Positions 1 to 5,878 are shown, numbered from the stretch's first letter. The stretch: DNA of 6,164 nucleotides from Phycisphaeraceae bacterium (GCA_016763955.1 JAESSU010000037.1:1-6164), one strand, 5' to 3'. Made by a program: numbers and translations. Notes: generated from the sequence alone by a model not told the origin.

Positions 1-2
1 AG

Positions 3-245
3 GCTGTTAAGCCAGTTAAAGCTGGATCGTCTAAACCACGCATTGCTTCCAATGTCTACACAGGCATGGCTTTCATTGCGACGGTGATGCTCGCTGTTGC
101 GATTATATTTGTTCTTAATCGCAGTTCCACACTTTTTGGCAGTGTCGGTGAGTTGTTCAACCTTCAACCAGGCACGCAAACCACACATGTGGCTGCGCCA
201 ACGCCTGTTGTAGAACCTGATCAGACGACCGAAGAAAATCAGTAA
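3..245 (+). CDS. Partial single-pass membrane protein, C-terminal end, unrecognised
   Basis: The frame is open from the window edge to TAA at 243-245 and gives 80 residues; the start lies outside the window. A basic stretch (KPVKAGSSKPR) is followed by a hydrophobic segment at about residues 19-38 (core MAFIATVMLAVAIIFVL). After it comes a short tail rich in Thr, Pro and acidic residues, ending TTEENQ. By the positive-inside rule the tail would lie outside the cytoplasm, but this is inference from charge only. No family is recognised. It sits 186 bp before mreB on the same strand. The gap and the candidate promoters in it suggest a separate transcription unit, though read-through cannot be excluded. 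An internal ATG at 66 exists, but it would cut into the membrane segment and nothing favours it as a start. Confidence 0.6.
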   Translation, partial: AVKPVKAGSSKPRIASNVYTGMAFIATVMLAVAIIFVLNRSSTLFGSVGELFNLQPGTQTTHVAAPTPVVEPDQTTEENQ

Positions 246-291
246 TGTAGACACTCGTCGTAAAATTTGTGCGGCTTATGCGGTACAAAGA

Positions 292-321
292 TTGATCTTA
301 CATGCCTTTGTGGTGTAAACT
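292..321 (+). promoter_or_regulatory. Candidate promoter for mreB
   Basis: TTGATC at 292-297 and TAAACT at 316-321 are separated by 18 bp. Each matches the sigma-70 consensus at four of six positions. It would give an mreB leader of roughly 100 nt that contains the hairpin at 324-354. A competing pair is TTCACA (361-366) with TATGGA (384-389), spacing 17, which starts after that hairpin. I cannot decide between them from sequence. Confidence 0.33.
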
Positions 322-323
322 GT

Positions 324-360
324 GCCATCCAGATGCTGGGTGTTGGCAGATGGCGTTTTG
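324..360 (+). terminator. Possible terminator or attenuator hairpin upstream of mreB
   Basis: GCCATC (324-329) pairs perfectly with GATGGC (349-354). The 19-nt loop can itself form a small CAG/CTG hairpin. The stem is followed by GTTTTG. It could end the upstream membrane-protein transcript, or attenuate mreB if transcription begins at 292-321. The stem is only 6 bp and the T tract is short, so this is weak. Confidence 0.3.
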
Positions 361-417
361 TTCACATCTGATTTTCCAAAGTGTATGGATGAACAATACT
401 GATACACAAACACCATT

Positions 418-431
418 GAGGGGCCCTTCCT
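418..431 (+). promoter_or_regulatory. Ribosome binding site that fixes the TTG start of mreB
   Basis: GAGGGG at 418-423 lies 8 nt before TTG at 432-434. An in-frame TGA at 417-419 leaves no earlier start. The next in-frame ATG (471-473) would remove the amphipathic N-terminal segment and begin only four residues before the first nucleotide-binding motif. Confidence 0.7.
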
Positions 432-1484
432 TTGTTCTTCGATAAAATTCAAAGCTGGTTTAGCGTGGACATGGGGATTGACCTTGGCACCTGCAACACT
501 TTAGTGTGTGTGCGTGGCGAGGGGATTGTCTTGGACGAACCGAGTGTGGTGGCTGTTAAAAAAGGCACCAACCAAGTTCTACAAAACGGCAATGCAGTAG
601 GCTGGGTCGCCAAGGAAATGCTTGGCAGAACACCGGGAAGTATCTCTGCAATCAGACCTCTAAAAGACGGTGTCATCAGTGACTTTGAAATCACCGAAGC
701 GATGCTCTCCTACTTTATCCGAAAAGTTAACGGTAACCGCCCGCTGGCTAAGCCCCGTGTGGTCATCGCCGTGCCATCAGGAATCACCGCAGTTGAAAAA
801 CGCGCGGTACTCGACTCCGCAGAACATGCAGGGGCCCGACGTGTTTATCTCGTCGAAGAACCCATGGCGGCGGGCATCGGGGCAAACCTGCCTATCGTTG
901 AAGCCACCGCAAGCATGATCGTGGACATCGGCGGCGGAACCACGGAAGTGGCCATCATGTCTCTTGCAGACATCGCTCAATGTGAGTCCGTTCGTGTTGC
1001 AGGCGACGACATGGATGAAGCGATCATCACGTACTTGAAGAAGGCTTACAATCTGATGATTGGTGAGCAAACTTCTGAACGTATCAAAATTGAAATCGGA
1101 TCAGCAGGCGGTCCTGACGAAGGTCGGAGCATGGAAGTGCGCGGCCGCGATATGATCTCCGGTTTGCCTCGCAAAACAATCATCACCGGTGATGAAGTCC
1201 GCCAAGCTTTACAAGAGCCCGTGGGCTCGATCATCGAAACCGTGACACGCACACTTGAACGTGCAGACCCTGAGCTTTCAGCAGACTTAGTCGAAAACGG
1301 CATTGTCTTAGCGGGCGGCGGCGCACTGCTGCGGGGCATGGACGTGGTCATCTCCGAAGCCACCGGCTTGGAATGTCGTGTTGCAGACAATCCACTTCAT
1401 TGTGTGGCTTTGGGTACTGCCATTTATCTCGAACACCTCGAGGAATGGAAGAGCACGATGGAAAGCGACATGGACGAGATCTAA
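432..1484 (+). CDS. mreB: Rod shape-determining protein MreB (bacterial actin)
   Basis: This is a 350-residue actin-fold ATPase, the normal length for MreB. It polymerises on the inner face of the cytoplasmic membrane and guides the elongation machinery for peptidoglycan. Visible hallmarks are the phosphate-1 loop DLGTCNT (residues 17-23), the segment VVIAVPSGITAVEKRAV (110-126), the catalytic-region VEEPMAAGIG (141-150), phosphate-2 DIGGGTTEVA (165-174), the MreB-typical MEVRGRD..SGLP (235-245) and the adenosine motif VLAGGGALLRGMD (292-304). The first ten residues (FFDKIQSWF) look like the amphipathic membrane-binding segment of Gram-negative MreB. The start is TTG with a good GAGGGG site. 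It is the first gene of an mreBCD cluster but is set 216 bp apart from mreC, so MreB may be made at a different level. No key residue appears missing. The identification is very secure. Confidence 0.98.
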   Translation: MFFDKIQSWFSVDMGIDLGTCNTLVCVRGEGIVLDEPSVVAVKKGTNQVLQNGNAVGWVAKEMLGRTPGSISAIRPLKDGVISDFEITEAMLSYFIRKVNGNRPLAKPRVVIAVPSGITAVEKRAVLDSAEHAGARRVYLVEEPMAAGIGANLPIVEATASMIVDIGGGTTEVAIMSLADIAQCESVRVAGDDMDEAIITYLKKAYNLMIGEQTSERIKIEIGSAGGPDEGRSMEVRGRDMISGLPRKTIITGDEVRQALQEPVGSIIETVTRTLERADPELSADLVENGIVLAGGGALLRGMDVVISEATGLECRVADNPLHCVALGTAIYLEHLEEWKSTMESDMDEI

Positions 1485-1569
1485 TTTTTGGTTTTCCGTT
1501 ATGCTTTTATTTAACCCCCCAAAGCACGGAAGACACCCAAGTGAGAAAGTTGTGATTCGAAGAACAAAT

Positions 1570-1645
1570 GCTTTGCAGTTCGGGGAATTGTGTTTGTGGC
1601 TTTCCCCTAAAGCAACATTCCAAGAACTGGTTCTATTGTTCTTTT
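1570..1645 (+). promoter_or_regulatory. Structured spacer between mreB and mreC
   Basis: The 216-bp gap (1485-1700) holds no convincing gene. It contains nested inverted repeats: GCTTT (1570-1574) with AAAGC (1609-1613), enclosing GGGGAA (1582-1587) with TTCCCC (1602-1607) and a 14-nt loop. Next comes AGAAC/GTTCT around TG (1623-1634), then a T-rich run (CTTTTT, 1641-1646). This could be a partial terminator or an RNA-processing site that lowers mreCD relative to mreB. No good promoter for mreC was found here. The function is inference. Confidence 0.35.
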
Positions 1646-1700
1646 TCGTGCCTTGTGTGTTTTCCGTGGTTAAAATGAACGAATCACAAAAAAGGTACTC

Positions 1701-2573
1701 ATGCGACGGCGGTTACTGACTTCAAAACATTGGCTTTTTCTGGCATTTGCGTTGATGCTTGGCGCGGGCCTTTTCCCGCAGTCACTTGCGAGTGGACTTT
1801 GGCATTATCCGCGACATATGCTTTTGCTAGCACTCTCACCAGCTCAACATCCCTTGCATTCACTTGCGGATCAGATACGCACGCCACTAACACCTAAGGT
1901 GGAATTAGGGCCTATCTCTGAGCTTGAAAACAATTACATGGAGTTGCTTTCATTTAACGCAAAGCTTCAGCAGGAATTGCGTGAAGCCAATGACTTTGTC
2001 ATGCAATTGGCCCAACTGCGTAATCTGCGCAAGGCTTCGGAAATATTGTTGCCCGCACGGGTGACCTTATCGACGCAAGGTTTGGCAATTCGTTCGTTGA
2101 CACTAGTTGTTGGGACGAAGAAAAAAGTGCAACAAGGCATGGTCGTCGCTGCGGGTTATAACTTGGTGGGGCGTGTTGCTTCTGTGGGATCGAGCACTTC
2201 GACGGTGCGGCTGATCAATTCGCCGGGGACGTACTTGGCTGCGAGATTGGTTCCACCGGTCAATGATCAATCTCCTCGCCAGACGGTGGCCCATCTGGAA
2301 GTTTCGGATAATGGAAAATTCTTTTTTGCCCGTGGTGATATCAATGAACAGGTCAAAATAGGGGACTTGGCGTTTCTGGCGGATGACCGCTGGCCTTTAG
2401 CAGCTCAGGGTTTGATTATTGGTCAAGTGACTGCGATTGATCAAGATGAGATGACGCCATTGTTACGGACACGAATTAAAATTGAGCCTTTGCGTTCATT
2501 GATGCATCTTGGTCAGGTGTTGGTCATTGAGCCGCAGTTCTCAGAAAATGCTCTGGGGGGGGTGTTGCCATGA
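1701..2573 (+). CDS. mreC: Rod shape-determining protein MreC
   Basis: This 290-residue bitopic inner-membrane protein links MreB to the periplasmic wall-synthesis enzymes. Residues 1-9 are a short basic cytoplasmic end (RRR). Residues 10-30 form the membrane anchor. About 70-112 is a helical, coiled-coil-like stretch (ISELENNYMELL onward), and about 118-280 is the MreC beta-barrel region. Typical landmarks are QQGMVVAAGYNLVGRV (144-159), STVRLI (167-172), KIGDLAF (219-225) and GLIIGQV (237-243), followed by the final strand LGQVLVIEP (270-278). The ATG start has AAAGG at 1691-1695, 5 nt upstream. The stop overlaps the mreD start by ATGA. A run of eight G residues (2555-2562) falls just before the stop. 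Length and domain order are normal. Confidence 0.95.
   Translation: MRRRLLTSKHWLFLAFALMLGAGLFPQSLASGLWHYPRHMLLLALSPAQHPLHSLADQIRTPLTPKVELGPISELENNYMELLSFNAKLQQELREANDFVMQLAQLRNLRKASEILLPARVTLSTQGLAIRSLTLVVGTKKKVQQGMVVAAGYNLVGRVASVGSSTSTVRLINSPGTYLAARLVPPVNDQSPRQTVAHLEVSDNGKFFFARGDINEQVKIGDLAFLADDRWPLAAQGLIIGQVTAIDQDEMTPLLRTRIKIEPLRSLMHLGQVLVIEPQFSENALGGVLP
2555..2562 (+). repeat. G8 homopolymer at the mreC/mreD junction
   Basis: Eight consecutive G residues encode Gly285-Gly286 and the first base of Val287 of MreC. They end 7 nt before the mreD ATG, so the tract probably also acts as the mreD ribosome binding site. Read in the mreC frame it forms G GGG GGG, the layout of a minus-1 slippery heptamer. 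Sequence accuracy in such a run should be treated with caution. Confidence 0.85.
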
Positions 2574-3148
2574 GTTGGGTCTTTTTTATTATCATGACCT
2601 ATGTTTTGGTGGCCTTTGAGACCGGGCTTGGAAGTTTGTTTGTGGTAGGTGACAGCGTTCTGCCGAACTTGTTGTTTATCTTGGGCATTTTCATTTCCAT
2701 CTATGCCCCGCAATCTACGACGCTTTGGGCGATGTTGATTTTGGGCGTGATTACGGATTTGGTCTTCCCGATTCAGGGTGTCGGGCCTGTGAGTGATTTT
2801 GTACTTGTAGGGCCCAATGCGGCGGGCTTTATGCTTGGGGGGTGGGTAGCATTGCAATTGCGGGGCATTTTCCGCCGGTCACTTCCAGGAATTGTGATGA
2901 CGGTGATGATTGCCTTCTTTTTTAGTCAATTGCTCGTTGTTGCGATACTTACCATGCGAGGTTTGCCTTGGCCAATTGCTGAGCCTGTGGCAGGCTGGTC
3001 TGCTGCTGACGAACTGGTTCGTCGGTTCTGGTGTCTACTTTATACGATGTTGCTAAGTGTCCCGCTGATCTATCTATTGGGGGGGAGTATTAAACTCTTC
3101 CATTTTGACCCTCACCGGTCTGGCCCTGCTGGATACATTATGCGATGA
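2570..3148 (+). CDS. mreD: Rod shape-determining protein MreD
   Basis: This is a 192-residue polytopic inner-membrane protein of the elongation complex, slightly longer than the roughly 160-170 residues common in the family. Hydrophobic segments are visible at about 4-23, 31-46, 52-68, 75-97, 107-128 and 153-171. The most family-typical block is LPNLLFILGIFISIYAPQ (31-48), followed by WAMLILGVITDLVFP (53-67), which carries the conserved Gly and Asp of MreD in GVITD. It overlaps mreC by ATGA (2570-2573), with a G8 tract as the likely ribosome binding site. It also overlaps the following 44-codon gene by ATGA (3145-3148). The C-terminal tail (HFDPHRSGPAGYIMR) is basic and probably cytoplasmic. 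A second G run (3079-3085) encodes Gly171-Gly172. The call rests on hydropathy, the block above and its position directly after mreC. Confidence 0.93.
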   Translation: MSWVFFIIMTYVLVAFETGLGSLFVVGDSVLPNLLFILGIFISIYAPQSTTLWAMLILGVITDLVFPIQGVGPVSDFVLVGPNAAGFMLGGWVALQLRGIFRRSLPGIVMTVMIAFFFSQLLVVAILTMRGLPWPIAEPVAGWSAADELVRRFWCLLYTMLLSVPLIYLLGGSIKLFHFDPHRSGPAGYIMR

Positions 3149-3279
3149 ATCAATCCGAACCTCAAAAACAACAACAGGTATGGCAACCTCGCCAAGGCAT
3201 GATTGCCAAGAGCATCGCAGGGTTGATTTTAATACTGATCCTCGGCGGACTCATGGCCATGTTATTTTTGCCCATGTGA
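3145..3279 (+). CDS. 44-residue single-pass membrane microprotein coupled to mreD
   Basis: ATG at 3145 overlaps the mreD stop as ATGA, and the frame closes with TGA at 3277-3279. The product begins MNQSEPQKQQQVWQPRQG, a hydrophilic Gln-rich segment with basic residues up to Lys22. It continues with one strongly hydrophobic span at about residues 23-43 (core AGLILILILGGLMAMLFL). Basic residues before the span predict N-in, C-out topology. No family is recognised. Support for a real gene is the same stop-start overlap used between mreC and mreD, a clean membrane span, and a terminator 45 bp after the stop that encloses it in the mre unit. There is no strong ribosome binding site of its own, so it would depend on re-initiation after mreD. 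It lies where mrdA (PBP2) or rodA often sits. It could be an accessory of the Mre complex, or the remnant of a PBP2-like N-terminus. Confidence 0.7.
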   Translation: MNQSEPQKQQQVWQPRQGMIAKSIAGLILILILGGLMAMLFLPM

Positions 3280-3323
3280 TCGTGCTGACGACTGACCCTG
3301 CCAAACAAATTCACATTCAAAAA

Positions 3324-3354
3324 AATAAACCCAACGGGTGAGGTTGGGTTTATT
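3324..3354. terminator. Bidirectional intrinsic terminator between convergent units
   Basis: AATAAACCCAAC (3324-3335) and GTTGGGTTTATT (3343-3354) form a perfect 12-bp stem with a 7-nt loop. On the minus strand the stem is followed by a further T run (seven A at 3319-3325 on the plus strand), which makes a strong terminator for the gene at 3431-4060. On the plus strand the stem ends in TTTATT, then CGTAATTT, a weaker but usable end for the mre cluster. The rest of 3280-3430 shows nothing else. Confidence 0.85.
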
Positions 3355-3430
3355 CGTAATTTATTGATTGAGCGAGGCATTTTCAGAAATGAAGGTTTTT
3401 AAAGGTCTCTATGGTGTAAAACAAAGCTGC

Positions 3431-4060
3431 TTAAGCTGCGTCGGGCTTTTTCTTAGTTGTCTGTTCTCGGAGTTGTTTGAGTAGGTCGGTGTACAACGTT
3501 CCTGATTCAGGTTTTAAGCGTGGTTCATCTTGGGATTTATTCTCATCATCTTCTGTGACATCGCGGTTCGCATCAATCTCTGGTTCGATGACGTCTTGGA
3601 TTTTTTCAAGTGCCGGTGCTTGGTGCGTCACAGGCTGCTGTGGCAGGTTGTTGGATTGTGCGAACATCTCAGCAGAACGCTCAAGCATCGCTTCAATGCG
3701 TGTTTGTGTCGCCATCCAGTTTTCCTGCAATCGCTCAATTTTACTTTCAAGCTGTTGCATGGATTTGGTGAAGTTATCGTCTATCTGGCCGACCCACTGG
3801 TCGTAGGTCTGCAACGAACGAGCGACATCTTCTTGGACCTGATCTCGGAGTTGCTTTTGTTCGGTTTTGATTTGTTCAAGCATCTGTTGTTGGCTCCGTG
3901 TATGGTTCTCCGCAGCTTTGAAAAGCTTAAGTCCCAGTTCCACACGGGACTCAGCTTGACTTTGCACGCGACTAATCGCATCAAGTTGCTGCTCTGCTGT
4001 GAGCGGACGCTTGGGTAAGCCGGGAAGAACTTTGGCAAATGGATCGACAGTTTGGGACAT
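3431..4060 (-). CDS. Coiled-coil protein of unknown function
   Basis: The start chosen is ATG at 4060-4058. GAGG (4072-4069) is 8 nt upstream of it, whereas the TTG at 4066 would sit only 2 nt from that site. The product is 209 residues with no signal peptide and no membrane span, so it is probably cytoplasmic. Residues 1-20 are Pro-rich (DPFAKVLPGLPKRPL). About 22-135 is an uninterrupted, Gln/Glu/Arg-rich helical region with coiled-coil character (for example MQQLESKIERLQENW, 101-115). About 140-185 is a linker that is strongly acidic at 165-178 (DANRDVTEDDEN). The end is an amphipathic helix with a basic tail (YTDLLKQLREQTTKKK). This layout suggests an oligomeric scaffold or a protein that binds a partner through its C-terminal helix. 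I do not recognise a family. It is convergent with mreBCD and divergent from the Nif3 gene, so it has its own promoter. A role in cell shape is not shown. Confidence 0.85.
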   Translation of the reverse strand: MSQTVDPFAKVLPGLPKRPLTAEQQLDAISRVQSQAESRVELGLKLFKAAENHTRSQQQMLEQIKTEQKQLRDQVQEDVARSLQTYDQWVGQIDDNFTKSMQQLESKIERLQENWMATQTRIEAMLERSAEMFAQSNNLPQQPVTHQAPALEKIQDVIEPEIDANRDVTEDDENKSQDEPRLKPESGTLYTDLLKQLREQTTKKKPDAA

Positions 4061-4080
4061 CAACAATACCTCTACTAAAC

Positions 4081-4108
4081 TTGTTACACTTATTTATCGG
4101 CTTAAAAC
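4081..4108 (+). promoter_or_regulatory. Weak candidate promoter for the Nif3-family gene
   Basis: TTGTTA (4081-4086) and TAAAAC (4103-4108) are 16 bp apart in the 94-bp divergent gap (4061-4154). This gap must hold start signals for both genes. No clear minus-strand promoter was found in it. Confidence 0.28.
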
Positions 4109-4154
4109 AGAATTTGCCTGCAATTTTCAGCAAAAATATGGAGAACCCTTGCTT

Positions 4155-5273
4155 ATGAAAATCAACGAATTAACCGCGATTTTTAATCAGATAGCGCCCC
4201 TGCATTTAGCAGAGTCTTGGGATAATGTCGGTCTGCTTGTCGGTCAATCCACGGCCAAGGTCAGTAAAGCATTAATCTGTATTGATCTGACCGAATCAGT
4301 CCTTGATGAAGCGATCAGTCGGAATTCAGATATGATTCTGGCTTACCATCCACCGATCTTTAGCCCCTTAAAAACCATCACCGATGGCGATACCAAAGCA
4401 AGAATCGTCCTGCGTGCCATTGAAAATAAAATTGCCATCTACAGCCCGCATACCGCAATCGATGCGGCTGAAGGGGGGGTTAATGACTGGCTCTGTGAAG
4501 CCTTTGGCAAGGGGAGTCGCAAGCCCATTGACTCTGCCAATACATCCGAGAGTAAGCAATACAAAATCATCACCTTTGTCCCCCAAGACGATCAAGATAA
4601 ACTGCGCATTGCTTTGTCTAAAGCAGGCGCAGGACAGATCGGCAACTATGAACAATGTAGTTTCACAACTCAGGGCATAGGCACATTCCAAGGCAATCAA
4701 GCATCCAATCCGACCCTTGGCGATGTGGGACGTTTGGAACATGCTCCTGAAGCTCGGCTGGAGATGGTTCTACCTGCTCAAAGACTCACGCAAGTGATAG
4801 ATGCTCTTAGGCAAACTCATCCCTATGAGGAGCCCGCATTTGATGTGATCCCGCTCGCTAGCCCGCCTGTTGCATCTACAGTGGGCATGGGACGCATTCT
4901 GACACTTGATAAACCTTTGTCCTTTAACGCCTGTGTTTCTCGTCTTAAAAAGCATCTTGGGGTCAAAATTTTGAACATCGCCAAAACGACGGCCAATGAA
5001 TGCTCCTTAATTCGCAAGATTGGTTTATGTGCGGGCGCTGGGGGCTCACTATTGGAACAAGCAGGGGATATTGACTTGTTTATCACCGGCGAGATGCGTC
5101 ACCATGACGTGCTTGCTGCGGTGGATGGGGGCATTAGTGTGCTCCTTGCAGGTCACACTCAAACCGAGAGGCCGTTTTTGCCTCGGCTGCGGGACATGCT
5201 CATTGAGCAGGGAGCCCGAACGATCAGTTGGCAAATCAGTGAGGCTGATGCTCCTCCAAGCGTATACGGTTAA
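4155..5273 (+). CDS. Nif3-like dinuclear metal-centre protein with CutA/PII-like insert
   Basis: The product is 372 residues. ATG 4155 is chosen because homology begins at MKINELTAIF and GGAG lies at 4140-4143; a frame open further upstream crosses the divergent gene and is not used. Family motifs are ESWDNVGLLVG (20-30), AYHPPIF (63-69), YSPHTAIDAAEGGVN (96-110), TGEMRHHDVL (311-320) and AGHTQTE (332-338). Expected metal ligands are His65, Asp103, His334 and Glu338. The position that is usually the first His of bacterial HHP is Tyr64 here, as in eukaryotic NIF3L1 (SYHPPIF). Residues about 136-235 form the inserted domain, with the HPYEEPAFDV signature (222-231), as in the longer YqfO-type members. 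Some homologues are annotated as GTP cyclohydrolase I type 2, but the cellular role of the family is unsettled, so no enzyme name is given. It probably acts in the cytoplasm as a ring-shaped oligomer. A G7 run lies at 4473-4479. Confidence 0.93.
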   Translation: MKINELTAIFNQIAPLHLAESWDNVGLLVGQSTAKVSKALICIDLTESVLDEAISRNSDMILAYHPPIFSPLKTITDGDTKARIVLRAIENKIAIYSPHTAIDAAEGGVNDWLCEAFGKGSRKPIDSANTSESKQYKIITFVPQDDQDKLRIALSKAGAGQIGNYEQCSFTTQGIGTFQGNQASNPTLGDVGRLEHAPEARLEMVLPAQRLTQVIDALRQTHPYEEPAFDVIPLASPPVASTVGMGRILTLDKPLSFNACVSRLKKHLGVKILNIAKTTANECSLIRKIGLCAGAGGSLLEQAGDIDLFITGEMRHHDVLAAVDGGISVLLAGHTQTERPFLPRLRDMLIEQGARTISWQISEADAPPSVYG

Positions 5274-5308
5274 AAATGCCTCATATAAGATATTTTTTTC
5301 ATTGATTT

Positions 5309-5350
5309 GGGAGTAAGCCCACTGATGAGTCCGCGAATCTGCGGGGCCGA
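5309..5350 (+). other. GC-rich hairpin region downstream of the Nif3 gene
   Basis: CCGC (5331-5334) pairs with GCGG (5341-5344) across GAATCT, with a T-G pair extending the stem. GCCC (5317-5320) could alternatively pair with GGGC (5344-5347). No T run follows directly, so this is a poor terminator. It lies upstream of the rpsR promoter and would be in the 3' end of the Nif3 transcript. The region 5274-5385 shows nothing else. Confidence 0.3.
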
Positions 5351-5385
5351 TGTCTTGTTAATCTATTTTCAATGGATATGGGGAT

Positions 5386-5414
5386 TTGCCAATAAACCTG
5401 ACAGTGCGTACAAT
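5386..5414 (+). promoter_or_regulatory. Sigma-70-type promoter for rpsR
   Basis: TTGCCA (5386-5391) and TACAAT (5409-5414) are separated by exactly 17 bp. Each matches the consensus at five of six positions. Transcription would begin near 5421 and give a leader of about 70 nt. This is the best promoter in the window and fits a highly expressed ribosomal gene. Confidence 0.65.
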
Positions 5415-5440
5415 CTACGACTTGTATTTTTTGAACCGTC

Positions 5441-5461
5441 GCCCGTGCTTTTTTGCCGGGC
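5441..5461 (+). promoter_or_regulatory. Leader hairpin of rpsR, possible regulatory element
   Basis: GCCCG (5441-5445) pairs with CGGGC (5457-5461). Beyond one bulged T, GC (5447-5448) pairs with GC (5455-5456), closing a T6 loop. The hairpin ends 17 nt before the GGAGG site. Its position in a ribosomal-protein leader would suit autoregulation, but no known leader motif is recognised. Confidence 0.35.
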
Positions 5462-5491
5462 CACAAACAGCCCATGACGGAGGAATCAAAC

Positions 5492-5731
5492 ATGGCAGAA
5501 TTTCAGTCTTTCAATCAACCGCGTCAGAACCCAGTCAAGACCGCCAGCAACGGCACCGTCTACGTCGATTATCGTGATGTCGAAGTCTTGCGTCGCATGC
5601 TGACCCCCAACGGTAAAATCCAGGGTCGTAAGCGAACCGGCCTAAACGCTCGTGAACAGCGCATGGTGGCAGAAGCCATCAAACGTGCTCGTCACATGTC
5701 ACTGTTGCCGTTCACTTCAGCGACCATGTAA
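5492..5731 (+). CDS. rpsR: Small-subunit ribosomal protein bS18
   Basis: This 79-residue protein of the 30S platform binds 16S rRNA next to bS6. The family core is complete: VDYRDVEVLRR (25-35), NGKIQGRKRTGL (40-51) and EQRMVAEAIKRARHMSLLPF (55-74). A short N-terminal extension and the tail TSATM flank the core. ATG 5492 has GGAGG at 5479-5483, 8 nt upstream. The frame is open upstream to a TTG at 5453, but that start would pass through the ribosome binding site. The gene stands alone between its own promoter and a strong terminator. The usual partners rpsF, ssb and rplI are absent, so coordination with bS6 must occur in trans. The codon run is rich in CGT and GTC, which fits high expression. 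Confidence 0.97.
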   Translation: MAEFQSFNQPRQNPVKTASNGTVYVDYRDVEVLRRMLTPNGKIQGRKRTGLNAREQRMVAEAIKRARHMSLLPFTSATM

Positions 5732-5754
5732 TCACGGTTGACAGAACAGAACTC

Positions 5755-5789
5755 AAAACGGGTTGCCTGCAAAGGTGACCCGTTTTTTT
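5755..5789 (+). terminator. Intrinsic terminator of rpsR
   Basis: AAAACGGGTTGCC (5755-5767) pairs with GGTGACCCGTTTT (5774-5786). This makes a 13-bp stem with two G-T pairs and a 6-nt loop. The stem runs into a T7 tract (5783-5789) 24 bp after the rpsR stop. It is the textbook form of a Rho-independent terminator. Confidence 0.92.
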
Positions 5790-5878
5790 ATTGCGCCAAA
5801 CCACTTGGGGCTGACGATTTCGACCAAACACCAATCGCTGTATTGATGCTGTTTCAAAAGTTCCAAAGGAGATGGTCC

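Noticed and set aside
1568..1678. 36-codon Cys-rich frame (six Cys) between mreB and mreC
   Set aside because: It has no credible ribosome binding site, overlaps the hairpin arms and has no recognisable pattern; it fits chance in a T/G-rich spacer.
1378..1719. 113-codon plus-strand frame running from the end of mreB into mreC
   Set aside because: It overlaps mreB in another frame and spans the spacer hairpins. It has no family features; it is a shadow frame.
3530..4018. 162-codon plus-strand frame opposite the coiled-coil gene
   Set aside because: It is antisense to a better-supported gene with a ribosome binding site and terminator. Its Leu/Phe/Cys content reflects the complement of Gln/Glu/Lys codons.
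4061..4066. TTG start two codons upstream for the coiled-coil gene
   Set aside because: It would leave only 2 nt between GAGG and the start codon; ATG at 4060-4058 has the normal 8 nt.
3999..4154. Possible 52-residue N-terminal extension of the Nif3 protein
   Set aside because: It would overlap the start of the divergent gene and cross the shared promoter gap. Family homology and the GGAG site support ATG 4155.
5322..5352. Hammerhead-ribozyme-like string CTGATGAG, hairpin, then CGA
   Set aside because: The core needs CGAAA after stem II, but here it is CGATG, losing two essential adenines. No convincing stem I/III pair or cleavage site is seen nearby.
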